Origin: Galeruca laticollis
Taxonomy: Eukaryota > Arthropoda > Insecta > Coleoptera > Chrysomelidae
Assembly: GCA_963921935.1 (NCBI GenBank)
Contig: OY998184.1
Span: 27,345,067 to 27,409,066 of the forward strand
Direction: 5' to 3'
Length of the DNA stretch: 64,000 nt
Position numbers and translations under genes: made by a program. Under the pieces are notes generated by a model, which made no database searches, was not told where the DNA came from, and saw only the letters and a list, made by a program, of their open reading frames with translations. This document shows, piece after piece, positions 21,391-32,145 of the stretch. Every line of letters starts with the position of its first letter. The first letter of the stretch is position 1.

Positions 21391-21489
21391 GAGAGTAATG
21401 CGTGGGTCGACTTTATTTCGGCCAGTGTGGTGCCAGTTTGTTCAACGAGTAACGGTCCAGGAACCTCGGCTCTTTGAATATGTGAATAG

Positions 21490-21920
21490 AAGTATGAGTT
21501 CAAGTGAGATTACAATGCATATAAAGTGCAAGAGAGGGTGCCAGTAAGTTTTCAAGTGCAAGCAAGAGTTAATTTAAGTTTAATAATTTACAAGTTTGAG
21601 TAAGATTATGATTACAAGTGGAAGTGAGTGCGAGTAAAATTGGAGTGAGGCTGTGAATTTTGTCAGAGTGTAAGTAAAAGTGCGAGTGCATGTATTGAGT
21701 ACAACTTATTGTGAGAGACAGTGCCCATGAGACTGGAGCAAATGAAAGTGTGAAGTGTATTGTGAGTAAGTGCGACCACAACTGAGTAAGAGTGCAAGTT
21801 TAAATGTGAGTACAAGTATAAGTGAGAGTAAGGGTGCAATTGTATGCGAGTGCAAGTAAGAGCTCATTTGTAAGTGTGAGTTAGCATGAGAGTAATTGTG
21901 TAAGGTAATGACCACGAGTG
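21490..21920 (+). repeat. low-complexity AGTGNNAGT-rich stretch
   Basis: Irregular repetition of AAGTGNGAGTNNAAGT-like words over about 430 bp. Open frames seen on the minus strand here are by-products of this low complexity. Confidence 0.7.
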
Positions 21921-22239
21921 TGTGAGAGAGAGTCTTTAACCGACTCTTTTGAGATTGTCTTTGCATAAGTTTCATGATGATAGACGTTTGTCTTAAGGGG
22001 GCCCGGTTCTTTTGCGGGCGAGAATGAGTTTTAAAATTTTTACTTCATTTTTTGGTATATGAGGAGGGCTAATGTGATTTCTGTTCTCGTCAAGAAAGAA
22101 GAGGGTGAGATATATCAGTTTCAGTGTTTTTGTGTCTTGTCAAGTCTTTTCATGTTCAAAGTGTCGTCCAAGTAGTTTCCAAGTAACAAATGAGGAGGAG
22201 GATGGCGTTTTCATCTAAACATCACCCAAGTGTCCCCAT

Positions 22240-22335
22240 CATTCAAGTATCTTCCACGTTTCTTCCAAGTATCTTCTTCATCAAAGCTTCTTTCTCTTCT
22301 TCCAAGTATCTTCCACGTTTCTTCCAAGATATTTC
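22240..22335 (+). repeat. CTTCCAAGTAT minisatellite
   Basis: Repeated TCTTCCAAGTATCTTCCACG and TTTCTTCCAAG words over about 95 bp, ending the tandem-repeat complex. Confidence 0.7.
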
Positions 22336-22675
22336 TTTGAGTCATAGTCTAATTTAATTTTTTAATAAATGCGAACAATTAAAGCATCAAGTAAGTTTTC
22401 TTTACTAATATTGAAATGTAATAATGATTTTACTATTGCTCTAGCTTCAGACGTAAGTATCTTAATTGCTGTGCAGTACATTTTGATACATTTGTACAAG
22501 ATGTTAAACGGTTGAAATAGGCAGTAACAATTTGCCTTTCACTGCATGCCAGTATCTGGTTGGTTATCAGCTATGTTGTGGACTCTGCGATAATTTTCTT
22601 TCCACTTGGTTTTTTGTTCTAGACTGTTTATTCGGGTTTGTTCAGAACCATACTCACAGGTTCTGCTGGGATGTG

Positions 22676-22983
22676 AACTTTTTATTTTTGTTTGATTGTG
22701 AAATGAGTGTTATTAATTTGTTGCGTATAACGGTTATTTTAATACAGAAAAGTAGATAATTTTTTGTTTAGTCTCGATTGGAGATTTTATGATAATTTTT
22801 TTTTGAGAAGAAATGTTAAAATTGATATTAGTGTAGAATATGGAATAATAAATGAATATGATGAATAATTTGTCTTTCAGGAAGTATTTGTAATATATTT
22901 TTAAGGTATATGGAATGCGTAATTATTATTAGATAGGAATTCAAATCACAGGAAAAATTTAAATTAAGTTTTAAATTCGTACA
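22676..22983 (+). repeat. direct repeat, short copy
   Basis: Second copy of 19879-20797, about 2.8 kb downstream in the same orientation, lacking two internal blocks. The pair brackets the minisatellites and could be terminal repeats of a non-coding element or a segmental duplication. Confidence 0.75.
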
Positions 22984-23542
22984 GCACGCATAGCCGTACT
23001 TTTAGGTAGGGCTGTCAGTAGGTATGAAATAAAAACATGATTGTGACAAAGGCTGGCCATATAATACAATATCAGTAATAATACGTTCATTATAGAGTCA
23101 GTTATAATAATCAATTATTTTTATATTATGATTTACTAGAACTATAGAACTTATTTACAAAACAGAGTTACTAATATTATTCGAACACGAAATATTATCG
23201 GAAAATGAAAAATCTGATGAATTTTCATCTGGTCAGAACTTTATAACTATTGGCGCTATGGTTTGTTCCATTAAATTGTCTAATTTCTACATTTCTTTGA
23301 TTACATGTTGAAACATGTCATCGCGACATTCATTAGTTATTTAGGAGCGTTACTTATTCTTCAGCTACTCCCGCCTCTAATTCAAAATTATTTTACCTCG
23401 ATGTGTTAAGAACGCGTCGAATGATCGTTTTTACATTCGTAATGTTCCTATTTAAACGACAATTCCAGTGGAATCGGTCTCTTTATCGTTAAACCTCCTT
23501 CACTAGAAGCAAATATATCTATTCAGTCGACAATTATACATT
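22984..23542. other. non-coding stretch
   Basis: No coding frame or element ends recognised. It leads into the perfect hairpin at 23543. Confidence 0.4.
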
Positions 23543-23621
23543 TTGAGTGAATGAAACGACGAGTACTCAGTGTGTATTTGTAATAAATACACACTGAGTA
23601 CTCGTCGTTTCATTCACTCAA
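23543..23621. repeat. perfect hairpin: two 37-bp arms, 5-nt loop
   Basis: The arm at 23543-23579 (starts TTGAGTGAATGAAACGACGA) is exactly complementary to 23585-23621. The loop is GTAAT. No mismatch was found on checking base by base. Confidence 0.97.
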
Positions 23622-23978
23622 TTTATATCTAGTGTGTACACCATACCCAGACAGTTCTAATTATACATTTTATTCACGGTGGTACCCTGTTTCGGTACTT
23701 GATATTTGAAGCCCTTAAATAGGAGATTTGAAGCCCGTAATAGTCAATCAAGAAGTCACCACCCTGATTCCGAAAACCAGACCTGTCCCTTCAAGAATCC
23801 GCTGCGAGCTGTATATCCCGGTTTTTCTCCAATATAAGTCCTGCTAAAGGTGCGTTCACAAAGAAAGCTGGTTACAAGTAACCTATTTTCAGCACTTGAG
23901 AATTTTGTTATGTGTACACAACAAACGCTTGCATTTCAAGCATCTTCTTTTAGTGTTTTGTCAGCTCTCGTTGAGACA

Positions 23979-24255
23979 ATGTCTTCCTCAAGTGATGAAG
24001 AGTTATTTTTGCTTGAAAATGTCGAATTAAAAATTCGTAGAAGGAAAGTCGGTGTTCATGCAATTAACCGCAGAAGAGGGTAGGTTTGAGGAATACCACC
24101 ATCTATTTCCTCAATTGAAATTGGACAAAGTGAGTTTTTTTTCTTATATGAGAATGGAGTTAACCACGTTTAGTTACATCCTCAAGAAAATTGAAAGCGT
24201 TTTAGTCAAGTTTTGGGGAAATTGGCATAAGCAACCTATCTATGCCGAAGAATGA
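23979..24255 (+). pseudogene. Harbinger transposase, N-terminal fragment
   Basis: ATG at 23979 opens MSSSSDEELFLLENVELKIRR, then KVGVHAINRRR. After a one-base frameshift (about 24055-24080) comes EEYHHLFPQLKLDKVSFFSY and LTTFSYILKKIE. This is the N terminus of PIF/HARBI1-type nucleases. It ends with PIYAEE and a TGA where the family reads on into the RNase H-fold DDE domain, which is missing. The fragment cannot cut DNA. Confidence 0.75.
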
Positions 24256-24371
24256 CTAGTTATTTGTTTGAGGTGATGGTATAGTGTCTTTGATTTTGTT
24301 AATAAATACTTATCATAACATTTATTTATAGAATACATCTTACAACTAGTTATACTATATAACACTTCTAA

Positions 24372-24600
24372 TAGTATACAGGGAGTTTCAAAACACCTGT
24401 AGAGTATTTTAAGGTATTGTCTCTGGGACTAACCAAACCCATATTTTTGCAACATTTCAAGTTCATAAAAGAAGTGGTATTTGAATCAAAAAATAAAACA
24501 AAATGGTGGCTGTAGAAATAAAAAAGAGCTTTTGGAGCAATAATAAAGTTCTGGCTTTGGTTAGTCCCAGGGACAATACATTAAAAATACTCGAATACAA
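24372..24600. repeat. small inverted-repeat element (MITE-like)
   Basis: Inner arms GTATTGTCTCTGGGACTAAC (about 24414-24433) and its near-complement GTTAGTCCCAGGGACAATAC (about 24560-24579) are inverted. Outer parts (GAGTATTTTAAG and TTAAAAATACTC) also pair. It occupies the place of the missing Harbinger catalytic region. Confidence 0.7.
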
Positions 24601-24652
24601 TAATTTTATGTTCTTGTAAATTTTACTTTGAAGGATTCTCGAATTCTTTTTG

Positions 24653-25444
24653 TTATTTTAAATTTAGCAACCGGTCAAGTCCTGAGAAGTCTTCATTTCC
24701 GTGACCTTGAGGAGATCCTTCATATTCATCTATGGATACCCTCTGGTTTGAAGTACTAACATGTGAAAATGGAGTGCTGTTTGTAGGTGTAGACCCAACA
24801 TTGTAAGACATGGGATACGCAAATTGCTGGACTATATCCTGAATTTTTGCACGAAATGGATAGATGTGTTCTGGACGAATCTTTCTTACATGAGGCAAAA
24901 GTGTTTTGAAGAATAATGAATGCTCATCCTCGGGTTCCTTGTATTCTTTTGTACTCTTCCTCTGAGACAAAATTTGTAATTTTTTTCCTTCAATTTCTAG
25001 CACTGAAGCCGTATAGTCATCACGTCTCACTCGTTTGACTCTCTCCACAGTATGTGTATATACTTCTTTTTGCTTTTGAAGTTTCTTCCATAGTTTCAGA
25101 GGGACTAGCTGGTGCAGGGATCTAGTCATTATCTATGATGGATACATTGAACTGGTCTTGTATCATGTTTTCAGGCTCAGTAAATTCCACATCGTCTTGT
25201 ATTTCCGGACTGGTATTCTGCTGTTGAACAATTTCATCTGTACTTGATGTTTCAAGCATGGAACAATTACCAGAGCTTTTTCGAGTCTTAACAATATCTT
25301 TCAAAAAATAAAATGCATTTAAATACTGCCACTTGCATGTAATAACTTCATCTGCTCCTGCTCCGGATTTGGGACGTACTAATTTTGAAAGCTCTGTAGC
25401 ATACTGGTCTCGCAGATATTTCCATTTCTTCCTCAGCGCCTGAT
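24653..25444 (-). pseudogene. Harbinger MADF (Myb/SANT-like) DNA-binding protein
   Basis: On the minus strand an acceptor (TTTCTTTGTTTCAG) at about 25445 precedes ALRKKWKYLRDQYATELSKL and KWQYLNAFYFLKDIV, the second half of a MADF domain. A Gln/Ser/Glu-rich linker follows. After a one-base frameshift at about 25125 comes the C-terminal part (HSLFFKTLLPHVRKIRPEHI), typical of Harbinger partner proteins. These proteins bind terminal repeats and bring the nuclease to the nucleus. The first exon is absent, so the coding unit is incomplete. Confidence 0.75.
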
Positions 25445-25610
25445 CTGAAACAAAGAAATACATTGACATTGTCTATGGTTAACGATAAATCTGTGGTGTA
25501 TGTGCACAAGTTTTTTTGGTGCTTTTAAATTCATTGCTTCGCTAAGATTAAAAAAACAATTATTTTCATAACTAATTATTTAGGCAAATCTGCAGTGTGT
25601 GGTTAATAAA

Positions 25611-26800
25611 ATGCCGAAGCAGCTGAACAGAAAATGTCAAGAGATGGTAACATCTTTGTTGAGCTATTTTGAACGAGAATGCCGAAATGGAGGCCTGCTT
25701 CTCCCGCTTACTGCTGTAAGAGGCGTAAGTAATAGTATTCGCTATTTGTATTCATCATTATTAATATTATTGTTACATATTTAAATGTAAATGATTAAAT
25801 GTTTTTAATGCTAGGTTAGGTTAATTAAACTTGATAATATATTATTCTTTCATAAATTGAAGTAACTATATTGTAGAGAGTTGCAGAAGCTTTACAACTT
25901 AGCGTTACCACTGTTAACCGTATTGCCGCCAAGCATATTAGAGGCGAACAGCCTAAAAGCCCACCTAAACAGAGACAACGCATAAAACCTACTGTTGAAA
26001 TTGATAACTGTATGGAAACAGTGAGTATATTGAATTTACTGTTTTATTTTATTCATAATTAACTAACACAATATTTTTTCACAGGAACCCATAAGCTTGA
26101 AAACTTTAAGAGACAAACTCCAGAAGCGTGAACTCTTTAATGGTTGTTTAACATCACTCTGGAAGATAGTGAAAAATATTGGATTCAAATACCAAAAAGA
26201 TGATCCTCGTCGTGGTTTAATGGAGTTGCCACATATTGCATTAAAACGTGTACATTTTCTACATGAATATGTCAAGCTAAAAAGGGGAGGTTTATATCAA
26301 TTTGTGTTTTTGGATGAGACCTGGATATTTAAAGACGGTACTGTTGGATGTTCTTGGCAAGATTTTAATCATAGAAGCGTGAAAATAACCAAAATTGGTG
26401 GTCTAAGGTAATTGAATAATAAAATTTAGCAATTAATTTATGATGTACTAACATTCCTGCCATTTTAAGACCTTTTCAAATATTTACTATCACACTATTT
26501 TATTGAAATATATACAATTATTAATAGTTGTTTTGAGCTATGCAGTCTATCTAGGAAACCTAGTAGTAATTTGTTATTTCCTTATTGTAGGTATATAGTA
26601 TTGCATGCTGGTTACTCTTCTGGATTGATTCCTGGAGCAGGGCTGGTTTTTTCTTCCAAAAAACAAGATGGGGATTACCACGGTGAAATGAACCGAGAAA
26701 ATGTTTTGCATTGGTTTGAATACCAGTTTTTAGTGAACTTTGAAGAACCTGCCACAATTGTAATGGATAATGCAAAAGTTATCACAGTACGGTGATCAAT
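25611..26800 (+). pseudogene. intron-containing IS630/Tc1-type transposase, C-terminal end lost
   Basis: Four exons with intact GT/AG borders: 25611-25724 (38 codons, phase 0), 25877-26020 (48 codons, phase 0), 26085-26407 (ending phase 2) and 26591 to about 26785. The peptide starts MPKQLNRKCQEMV, has a helix-turn-helix (AEALQLSVTTVNRIAA), then the DDE_3 core with the first Asp in YQFVFLDETWIF and the second in TIVMDNA. A frameshift follows directly: INKVPTT is readable in another frame at about 26796-26816. No third catalytic residue is found, so it is truncated. The introns make it unlike ordinary Tc1 elements; a co-opted gene relic is the alternative. Confidence 0.75.
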
Positions 26801-26816
26801 AAAGTACCAACAACTG

Positions 26817-27974
26817 TTGCGCCCTAAGCAAATTTATTGATGTTAATATGAAGTAGACTCTATTGTAAATATATTATCTCAGGGATAGGATTTTTGTTAA
26901 AGAAAATACTTTTCATAAAAATAAGGATCAATGTTTATTTACTATAGATGTCTCGTATTTATCTATTTTATATTGTCTATTGTACGAAAAAGAAAAGGAA
27001 TACACATATGGAATTATTCGACGTCGGGTAACGCTATATTATGTGTTAGAATTTTTATTAGTATAATCAAGACGATCTGAAGTTCGTCTAGAATATTATA
27101 ATAATAATTATCTTCATGAAAATGAAGAGTATTTATTTTGAATTATATTATGTTACTCTGACAATCAGTACTGTTTGTTTACAAGTATTGGCAAGTATAC
27201 AATTTATAATACTTTTTATCTAAAATTGTTGATATTAACTCTTGGTAAATGTAAATGAACTTAGAATTATTCATGTAAATTTCAATCTTACTTCTAATAG
27301 TCTATTAAGTATCTATTTGTTTTAGCTACTTCTTAATCTAAGTATGGGAGAAATTCATATATTTCCAACAATGGAACGATATAAGTCCTATAGCACAGTA
27401 ACTCTAGTTATAATTAAAATGTATTCGGGAAATTGTATACACATCCTATATACTCGTATGACTGAACCTAAACCGAGTGAAAGGACTCTAGGTATATGTG
27501 GAACGAGCTTACTTGAAGGTCTGTTTATATCCACGTAAGCTGCGAACTTCCCTGGTGAAGAATAGGCAGCTGGTATCTGTTTCGGGTATAGGATTGATAT
27601 TGGTACATTCCAACATCCAGGTATATCAATTCCAGATAATTCTTCAATTCATAGGACACTACTTGATCCACAAAAAAAAATCTTTCGTATAAGTCTCACG
27701 CTCTACCCGATGCATAGAACGGAAAGTGATGATCCAATAATATCGGAAATATGCAAGGAGAGAAATAATCGTGAAAGAAAAGAAGATGGTAAGAAAAGAA
27801 AGGTCTGAAACAAGAAAGATCAATGTAATTCTATCAAATGATTGTAAAAGAACTCTAGCTAAAGAATGAAATTGATATGAAGACTCACCTATTGATCTTG
27901 GGTGACTTTGTAGGTAAGTGATGATTAATACTACAAATCCAATTAAATAAATGTAATCTCTTGATTACTATAAG

Positions 27975-27978
<4 letters not shown>
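26817..27978. other. non-coding stretch
   Basis: No recognisable coding sequence or element ends. Two small open frames at 27344-27692 have no family resemblance. Confidence 0.4.

Positions 27979-28033
<55 letters not shown>
27979..28033. repeat. (TA)n microsatellite
   Basis: An uninterrupted TA run of about 55 bp at or near the outer border of the gypsy-2 LTR. Confidence 0.95.
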
Positions 28034-28036
<3 letters not shown>

Positions 28037-28149
28037 GCTAAAATATCCCCAACTAGGAATGTAGCACATGCTAATCCAAGAAGCGTATGACATATGTCTC
28101 CTCTCCAAACTAGAAAGGAAGACGTCTTCATTCAATATACTACTTAGCC

Positions 28150-28406
28150 ACTGTGACTTCATCCAATAAATAACAATAATTTAAATAAATTTTATTTGAG
28201 GTTTGACAGTACATTCTAATTGATACTAAAAAAAATATAAACATGGCAATTGCTGGCAGAATTTGTTCGCATGCTTATTATTAGAATTTTGAGATGTTAT
28301 CCAAATATATACAATTTATTAATTAGGATTGTCTTGTTTCCTAATGTTCCAAGGTTAGTATTTATACTTTTTGGCTATGGAATTCAACCATTCGGGTTTT
28401 CAACAC
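28150..28406 (-). repeat. 3' LTR of gypsy-2 (outer border approximate)
   Basis: The minus strand shows a polypurine tract (GGGAAGAGGGGG, 28407-28418) followed directly by TGTTGAAAACCCG, the expected LTR start. Inside are a TATA-like GTATAAATAC and an AATAAAA further on. There is no second LTR to fix the far end. Confidence 0.6.
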
Positions 28407-28581
28407 CCCCTCTTCCCAGAGAAAAGTAAGTTTTTTTCCCAAAATAAAACGTTCTACGGTTTCAACCTGTAGTAGAAATTTTACCTATCTTAGAAAGTAT
28501 TTACAAGAGAAATATTAAAAATAGTAACAACATCAAAATTATTCAAAATAACAATGACGAAACTAATCTAAACAAAAAAAA

Positions 28582-29687
28582 TTATTCACCGGAGTCATCT
28601 TCCTTCTCATCAGGAGGATATGCTTTCAGATACTTGACAAGCCAATTTCCTACAACCTTATTACTACTATCTACCAATTGATATGTCCAGGGCGGAAGAA
28701 TCTTAGTGACTCTACATGGTCCAGTATATTTTGGGACTAGCTTAGAGGTGAACTCTTTCGCAGCATCTGAGATAGCATAGTTCTTTCTCCAGACTAGTTA
28801 TCCTAATTAAAATTTGTCATCCCTTCGCCTAATGTTGTAAGTATTACTAACCTTGCCATATGATTTCTCTAAGCGCATCTTAACATCGGCAAAAACTTGC
28901 TTTAATCCCTCGGCTCGTAATGTAGCTTTCACGGGAGATCGATCAGCTTCTGATTGATTACCTTGGATCGGCAGTTCTCTTCCGAAGAAAATAAAGTTGG
29001 GTGTTAACCCTGTAACTTCGTGCTTTGCCGATCGCAATGTCCAGGCTACCTGGGGTAGGTATCTATCCCAGTTTGAATGTTTTTTCGACACGTATGCACT
29101 TAGCATAGTTTTCACTACGCGGTGAACGCGTTCTACAGGACTCGCCTGAGGATGGTAATTGGCAGTAAAGGCTAATTTAATCCCATAATCTTCAGCTTTT
29201 TTTGAAATTCTACACTACGAAATTGAAGTCCGTTATCCAATACAATTTTGTCGGGAGCTCCAAATACCAAAATTACTTGTTCCTCTAAAATCTTCGTAAC
29301 CACTTTAGCGGTCGCAGATCGTAACGGGAAAAGTAATGTAAACTTACACGTAGGACATCTACCGATATATTTCGCAACATCACTAGCCATTTTAGGCCAG
29401 TAGTAACTTGTAGATAATCTACCTAAAGTCTTAAACACTCCTAAATGACCGCTAGTCGGTAGGTCTTGACACTGTCTAATTAAATCTATCCTGGACTGTT
29501 TAGGGATTACATGTAGCCACTCTGTACGAGAGTCAGCTAAAACAGGATATTTAAGTTTGGCGTGACGAAATAATTTCGTACCTTTTGAACGCCAAAGTGG
29601 ATATTCAGTAGGTTTTGACTTAATTTTGTCCAACATGTTCATGTACCATTTATCTTTAATCTCGTGTTGGGATTCTAGATTTATCAC
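28582..29687 (-). pseudogene. gypsy-2 integrase, first catalytic block deleted
   Basis: The HHCC zinc finger (HLGVFKTLGRLSTSYYWPKM, CPTCKF) runs straight into LLFPLRSATAKVV. The segment between, which carries the first catalytic Asp in gypsy integrases, is missing. The second Asp (IVLDNGLQF) and the Glu (ASPVERVHR) are present, the latter after a frameshift around 29160. Beyond 29115 come the conserved LRSAKHEVTGLTPNFIFFGR, a frame break at about 28800, and a C-terminal domain ending EKEDDSGE with a stop at 28582. It cannot be catalytic. Confidence 0.85.
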
Positions 29688-29741
29688 CTCAACTTTATGG
29701 ACCGCTCGTGATAGGGTGTCTGCAACTATATGTTATTTACC

Positions 29742-30305
29742 TTACCTGTGAATAATTTCAAAATTATACTGTTGAAGGCGAAGTGCCCACCTTGCAACAC
29801 GTCCCACAGGGTCTTTAATAGAAAAAAGCCACTTCAGACTGTAGTGGTCCGTAACAATGGTAAATCTAGTGCCTTCGATATAAGCTCTCAATCTTTCAAT
29901 GGCGAACAATACGGCAAGACATTCCTTTTCGGTAACAGTGTATTTTCGCTCTTGTTTTGTTAGAGACCTACTGAGGTAACAAATAACCTTTTCATTCCCG
30001 TCCTGGACCTGAGTCAAAACAGCACCGAGTCCATAGTCACTGGCATCGGTTTGGACCGCAAAAGGTGAATCGTAGTTAGGAAATACTAATATTTTGGCGC
30101 TGATATTAGCTGTTCTTTCAAAGAATCGAATGCTTGCTAGCAATTTTTATCCCAGACAAACGATTGATTTTTCCTTAGAAGTGCTGTTAAAGAAGAAACT
30201 AATGTGGCCAAATTAGGAACGAAACGTCTGTACTGTGACGCTAGTCCTACAAAAAACGTCTAACTTCGGCTGTATTCGAGGGAGGTTGTATCTTAAATAC
30301 TGCTT
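29742..30305 (-). pseudogene. gypsy-2 RNase H and RT connection
   Basis: The minus strand from about 30305 reads VEAVFKIQPPSNTAEVRRF and FVPNLATLVSSLTALL in broken frames, then an open RNase H stretch: VQTDASDYGLGAVLTQ with the catalytic Asp, TVTEKECLAVLFAIERLR with the Glu, and FTIVTDHYSLKWL. It stops at 29742. The order is normal for gypsy pol; several one-base shifts separate it from the RT upstream. Confidence 0.85.
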
Positions 30306-30326
30306 CGACCTTCCCTGGATCAACCA

Positions 30327-31204
30327 TTAATCCATTCGCGTTAACCACGTACCCGAGATATATATATATATATATATAAGCTCCGGAACACAAAAGTTAC
30401 ATTTAATAGAATTAAGAGTTATACCTGCTTTGCTAATTCTGGATATAACTTCTTCGAGTACCTCCAAGTGTTTTTCATACGTGGGGGTACACACGATGAC
30501 ATCATCAAGATACACGAAAACATACTGCTCGAGATCAAAACCTACAACTGTATCAATAAATCGCTGCCACGTAGCTGCTGCAGAGTGCAACCCAAACGGA
30601 ATTCGTTTCCATTGAAATAATACTCTGGTCGGAACTACAAAAGCAGTCACTGGTCTGGATTCTTCAGCTAGTGGCATCTGCCAGTAAGCACTTTTAATGT
30701 CCAAAGTAGTTAGATATCTAGCGTCTCGTAGTTTTGTCAGTGTTGCCTCCATAAAAGGTATAGGATAGGCGTCCGGTATACTTACTTCGTTCAACTTCTT
30801 ATAGTTCACGCAAAATCTGTAGCGTCCGTCCGGCTTCTGGACCAAAACGATAGGTGCGCCCACGGAGAAGTTGAAGGTTCGATAATTCCATCGGCTAACA
30901 TTTGTTCCAGCTCCTGCTTTACATATTTTTGCATAGCCGGACTCAAGGGATAGTGACGTTGTTTGATGGGAGGGTGATTAGTCTTAATCTCATGTTGTAC
31001 TACAGAGGTACATCCAAGTTTATCGCCTATAGTTGAAAACGTTTTTTTCACAAGTTCACTTAACCTTTGACGCTGAGCACCAGTCAAGTGATTAGCGGAG
31101 TGAATGGAATTAACTAGTAGTTGATTTGACTCATCGTTCTTCCCAAAGGACCAGTGATCCGAAAACAAATCAGGAACAATACGTATCTTGCGCCAAAAAA
31201 TCAA
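30327..31204 (-). pseudogene. gypsy-2 reverse transcriptase
   Basis: Two overlapping frames (31204-30806 and 30863-30327) give IKTNHPPIKQRHYPLSP, ADGIIEPSTSPW, VLVQKPDGRYRFCVNYKKLN, LDIKSAYWQMPL and the catalytic YVFVYLDDVIVC. A TA dinucleotide run at 30357-30378 has expanded inside the coding sequence after CNFCVPEL, turning the following residues into an IYIYIY stretch and ending the frame. The frame change at about 30840 breaks the RT a second time. The motifs themselves are well kept. Confidence 0.88.
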
Positions 31205-31454
31205 CCCCTAGTATGAATGAATGTGGCAAAGACGGAACAACCAGCATTTCAAAAATTTTTGTCTTCTCGCTCAAGGTTACAGGTACATATACGCTTCCTA
31301 TAACTTCACAAGACTCTCCATTTGCAACGGTACATTCTTTTATTACCGGGGGGTACAGATGGCATGAATTTCTCAAGAGATCCCATCCATATATACCAAC
31401 TACGGATGTAGAACATCCAGAATCCAATAAGGCTAAAACGATTTTACCATACAC
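31170..31454 (-). pseudogene. gypsy-2 protease
   Basis: The aspartic protease site is LALLDSGCSTSVVG, with flap and helix regions ending SLPHSFILGVDFL. Upstream, RDPTLKLGV is readable in another frame, then similarity stops. The protease would cut the polyprotein. Gag, normally fused upstream, is missing. Confidence 0.8.
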
Positions 31455-31510
31455 CTAACTTTAAGGTAGGGTCGCGAACATATAAAAAGTGTTTTCATTT
31501 ATTATTTCAG

Positions 31511-31655
31511 ACTGAAGGAGGCTTTCATCATGAGTAGAGGGGCAAAGAGAAAATACCACGCATTCTACGAAGACCTTGATAAAGCTGTCAAGGATATCAA
31601 GGAAAATAGTTTAACATATATACAAGGAGAAGACAAATATGGCATACCTGTTTGA
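31511..31655 (+). pseudogene. orphan psq-type helix-turn-helix exon fragment
   Basis: An acceptor (CATTTATTATTTCAG) ends at 31510. The open frame has ATG at 31530 and reads MSRGAKRKYHAFYEDLDKAV, then IKENSLTYIQGEDKYGIPV and TGA (31653). The EDLDKAVKDI..EDKYGIP pattern is that of the pipsqueak (HTH_psq) domain found in pogo-type transposases and related host proteins. The domain stops just before its third helix. It may be a pogo relic or the end of a truncated host exon. Confidence 0.5.
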
Positions 31656-32145
31656 TTAATTAAATAAGCTCTTTTAAATGAAACTTTATTTTACTGAACT
31701 AGAAGCTATTTTATATTTTAAACAATAATTTGATATCAATCACAATATTATTTGATACCAATTGATTTTCTGAAATACTAGTTGTAATATAACACGCCTC
31801 CATACATTTATATTACACTTTTAATTATAATAATAATAATCTTTATTCAATAAATACAAATACAAAGGAGTATCTTACAAAAGAAAAAGAAAATGAATAA
31901 AGCTAATGAGCGATAAGTGTCGTTCCACTTGTTTCACATGAATATAAAAAGGTTTATAAGAATTATTACATACATTACACAAATATATACTTATAAGTAG
32001 TTCCTAAAAATAGAGATGACAATATAACATACTTATAAACAATAAACAATGGAGATAAAAATAAATACACGATATATAGAATTACAATTAGTTCCTCCTC
32101 ATTTATGCAAGCAGCACACTGTAACATATTAGGATCATGATTTGT

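Larger units (their letters stand above)
23846..25444 (+). mobile_element. PIF/Harbinger element, internally deleted
   Basis: A terminal-repeat-like GGTGCGTTCACAAAG begins just after TAAA, followed by the N terminus of a Harbinger transposase (+). A convergent MADF-domain gene (-) lies at 24653-25444. This two-gene layout is typical of Harbinger elements in insects. Most of the transposase is replaced by an unrelated small inverted-repeat element. No matching right terminal repeat was found, so the right border is the last recognisable codon. Confidence 0.65.
28407..31495 (-). mobile_element. Ty3/gypsy-type element (gypsy-2), pol only
   Basis: Protease, RT, RNase H, integrase zinc finger, part of the integrase core and the C-terminal domain follow in gypsy order, ending in a polypurine tract and LTR. 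Gag and the 5' LTR are missing; similarity stops just upstream of the protease, where a psq-domain fragment on the other strand begins. Frameshifts and an internal integrase deletion inactivate it. Confidence 0.85.

Noticed and set aside
21569..21975. Minus-strand open frames rich in Ser/His/Leu
   Set aside because: They lie in AGTG-rich low-complexity DNA and owe their openness to it; no family resemblance.
27943..28131. Open frame with a long IYIYIY run
   Set aside because: Translation of the (TA)n microsatellite.
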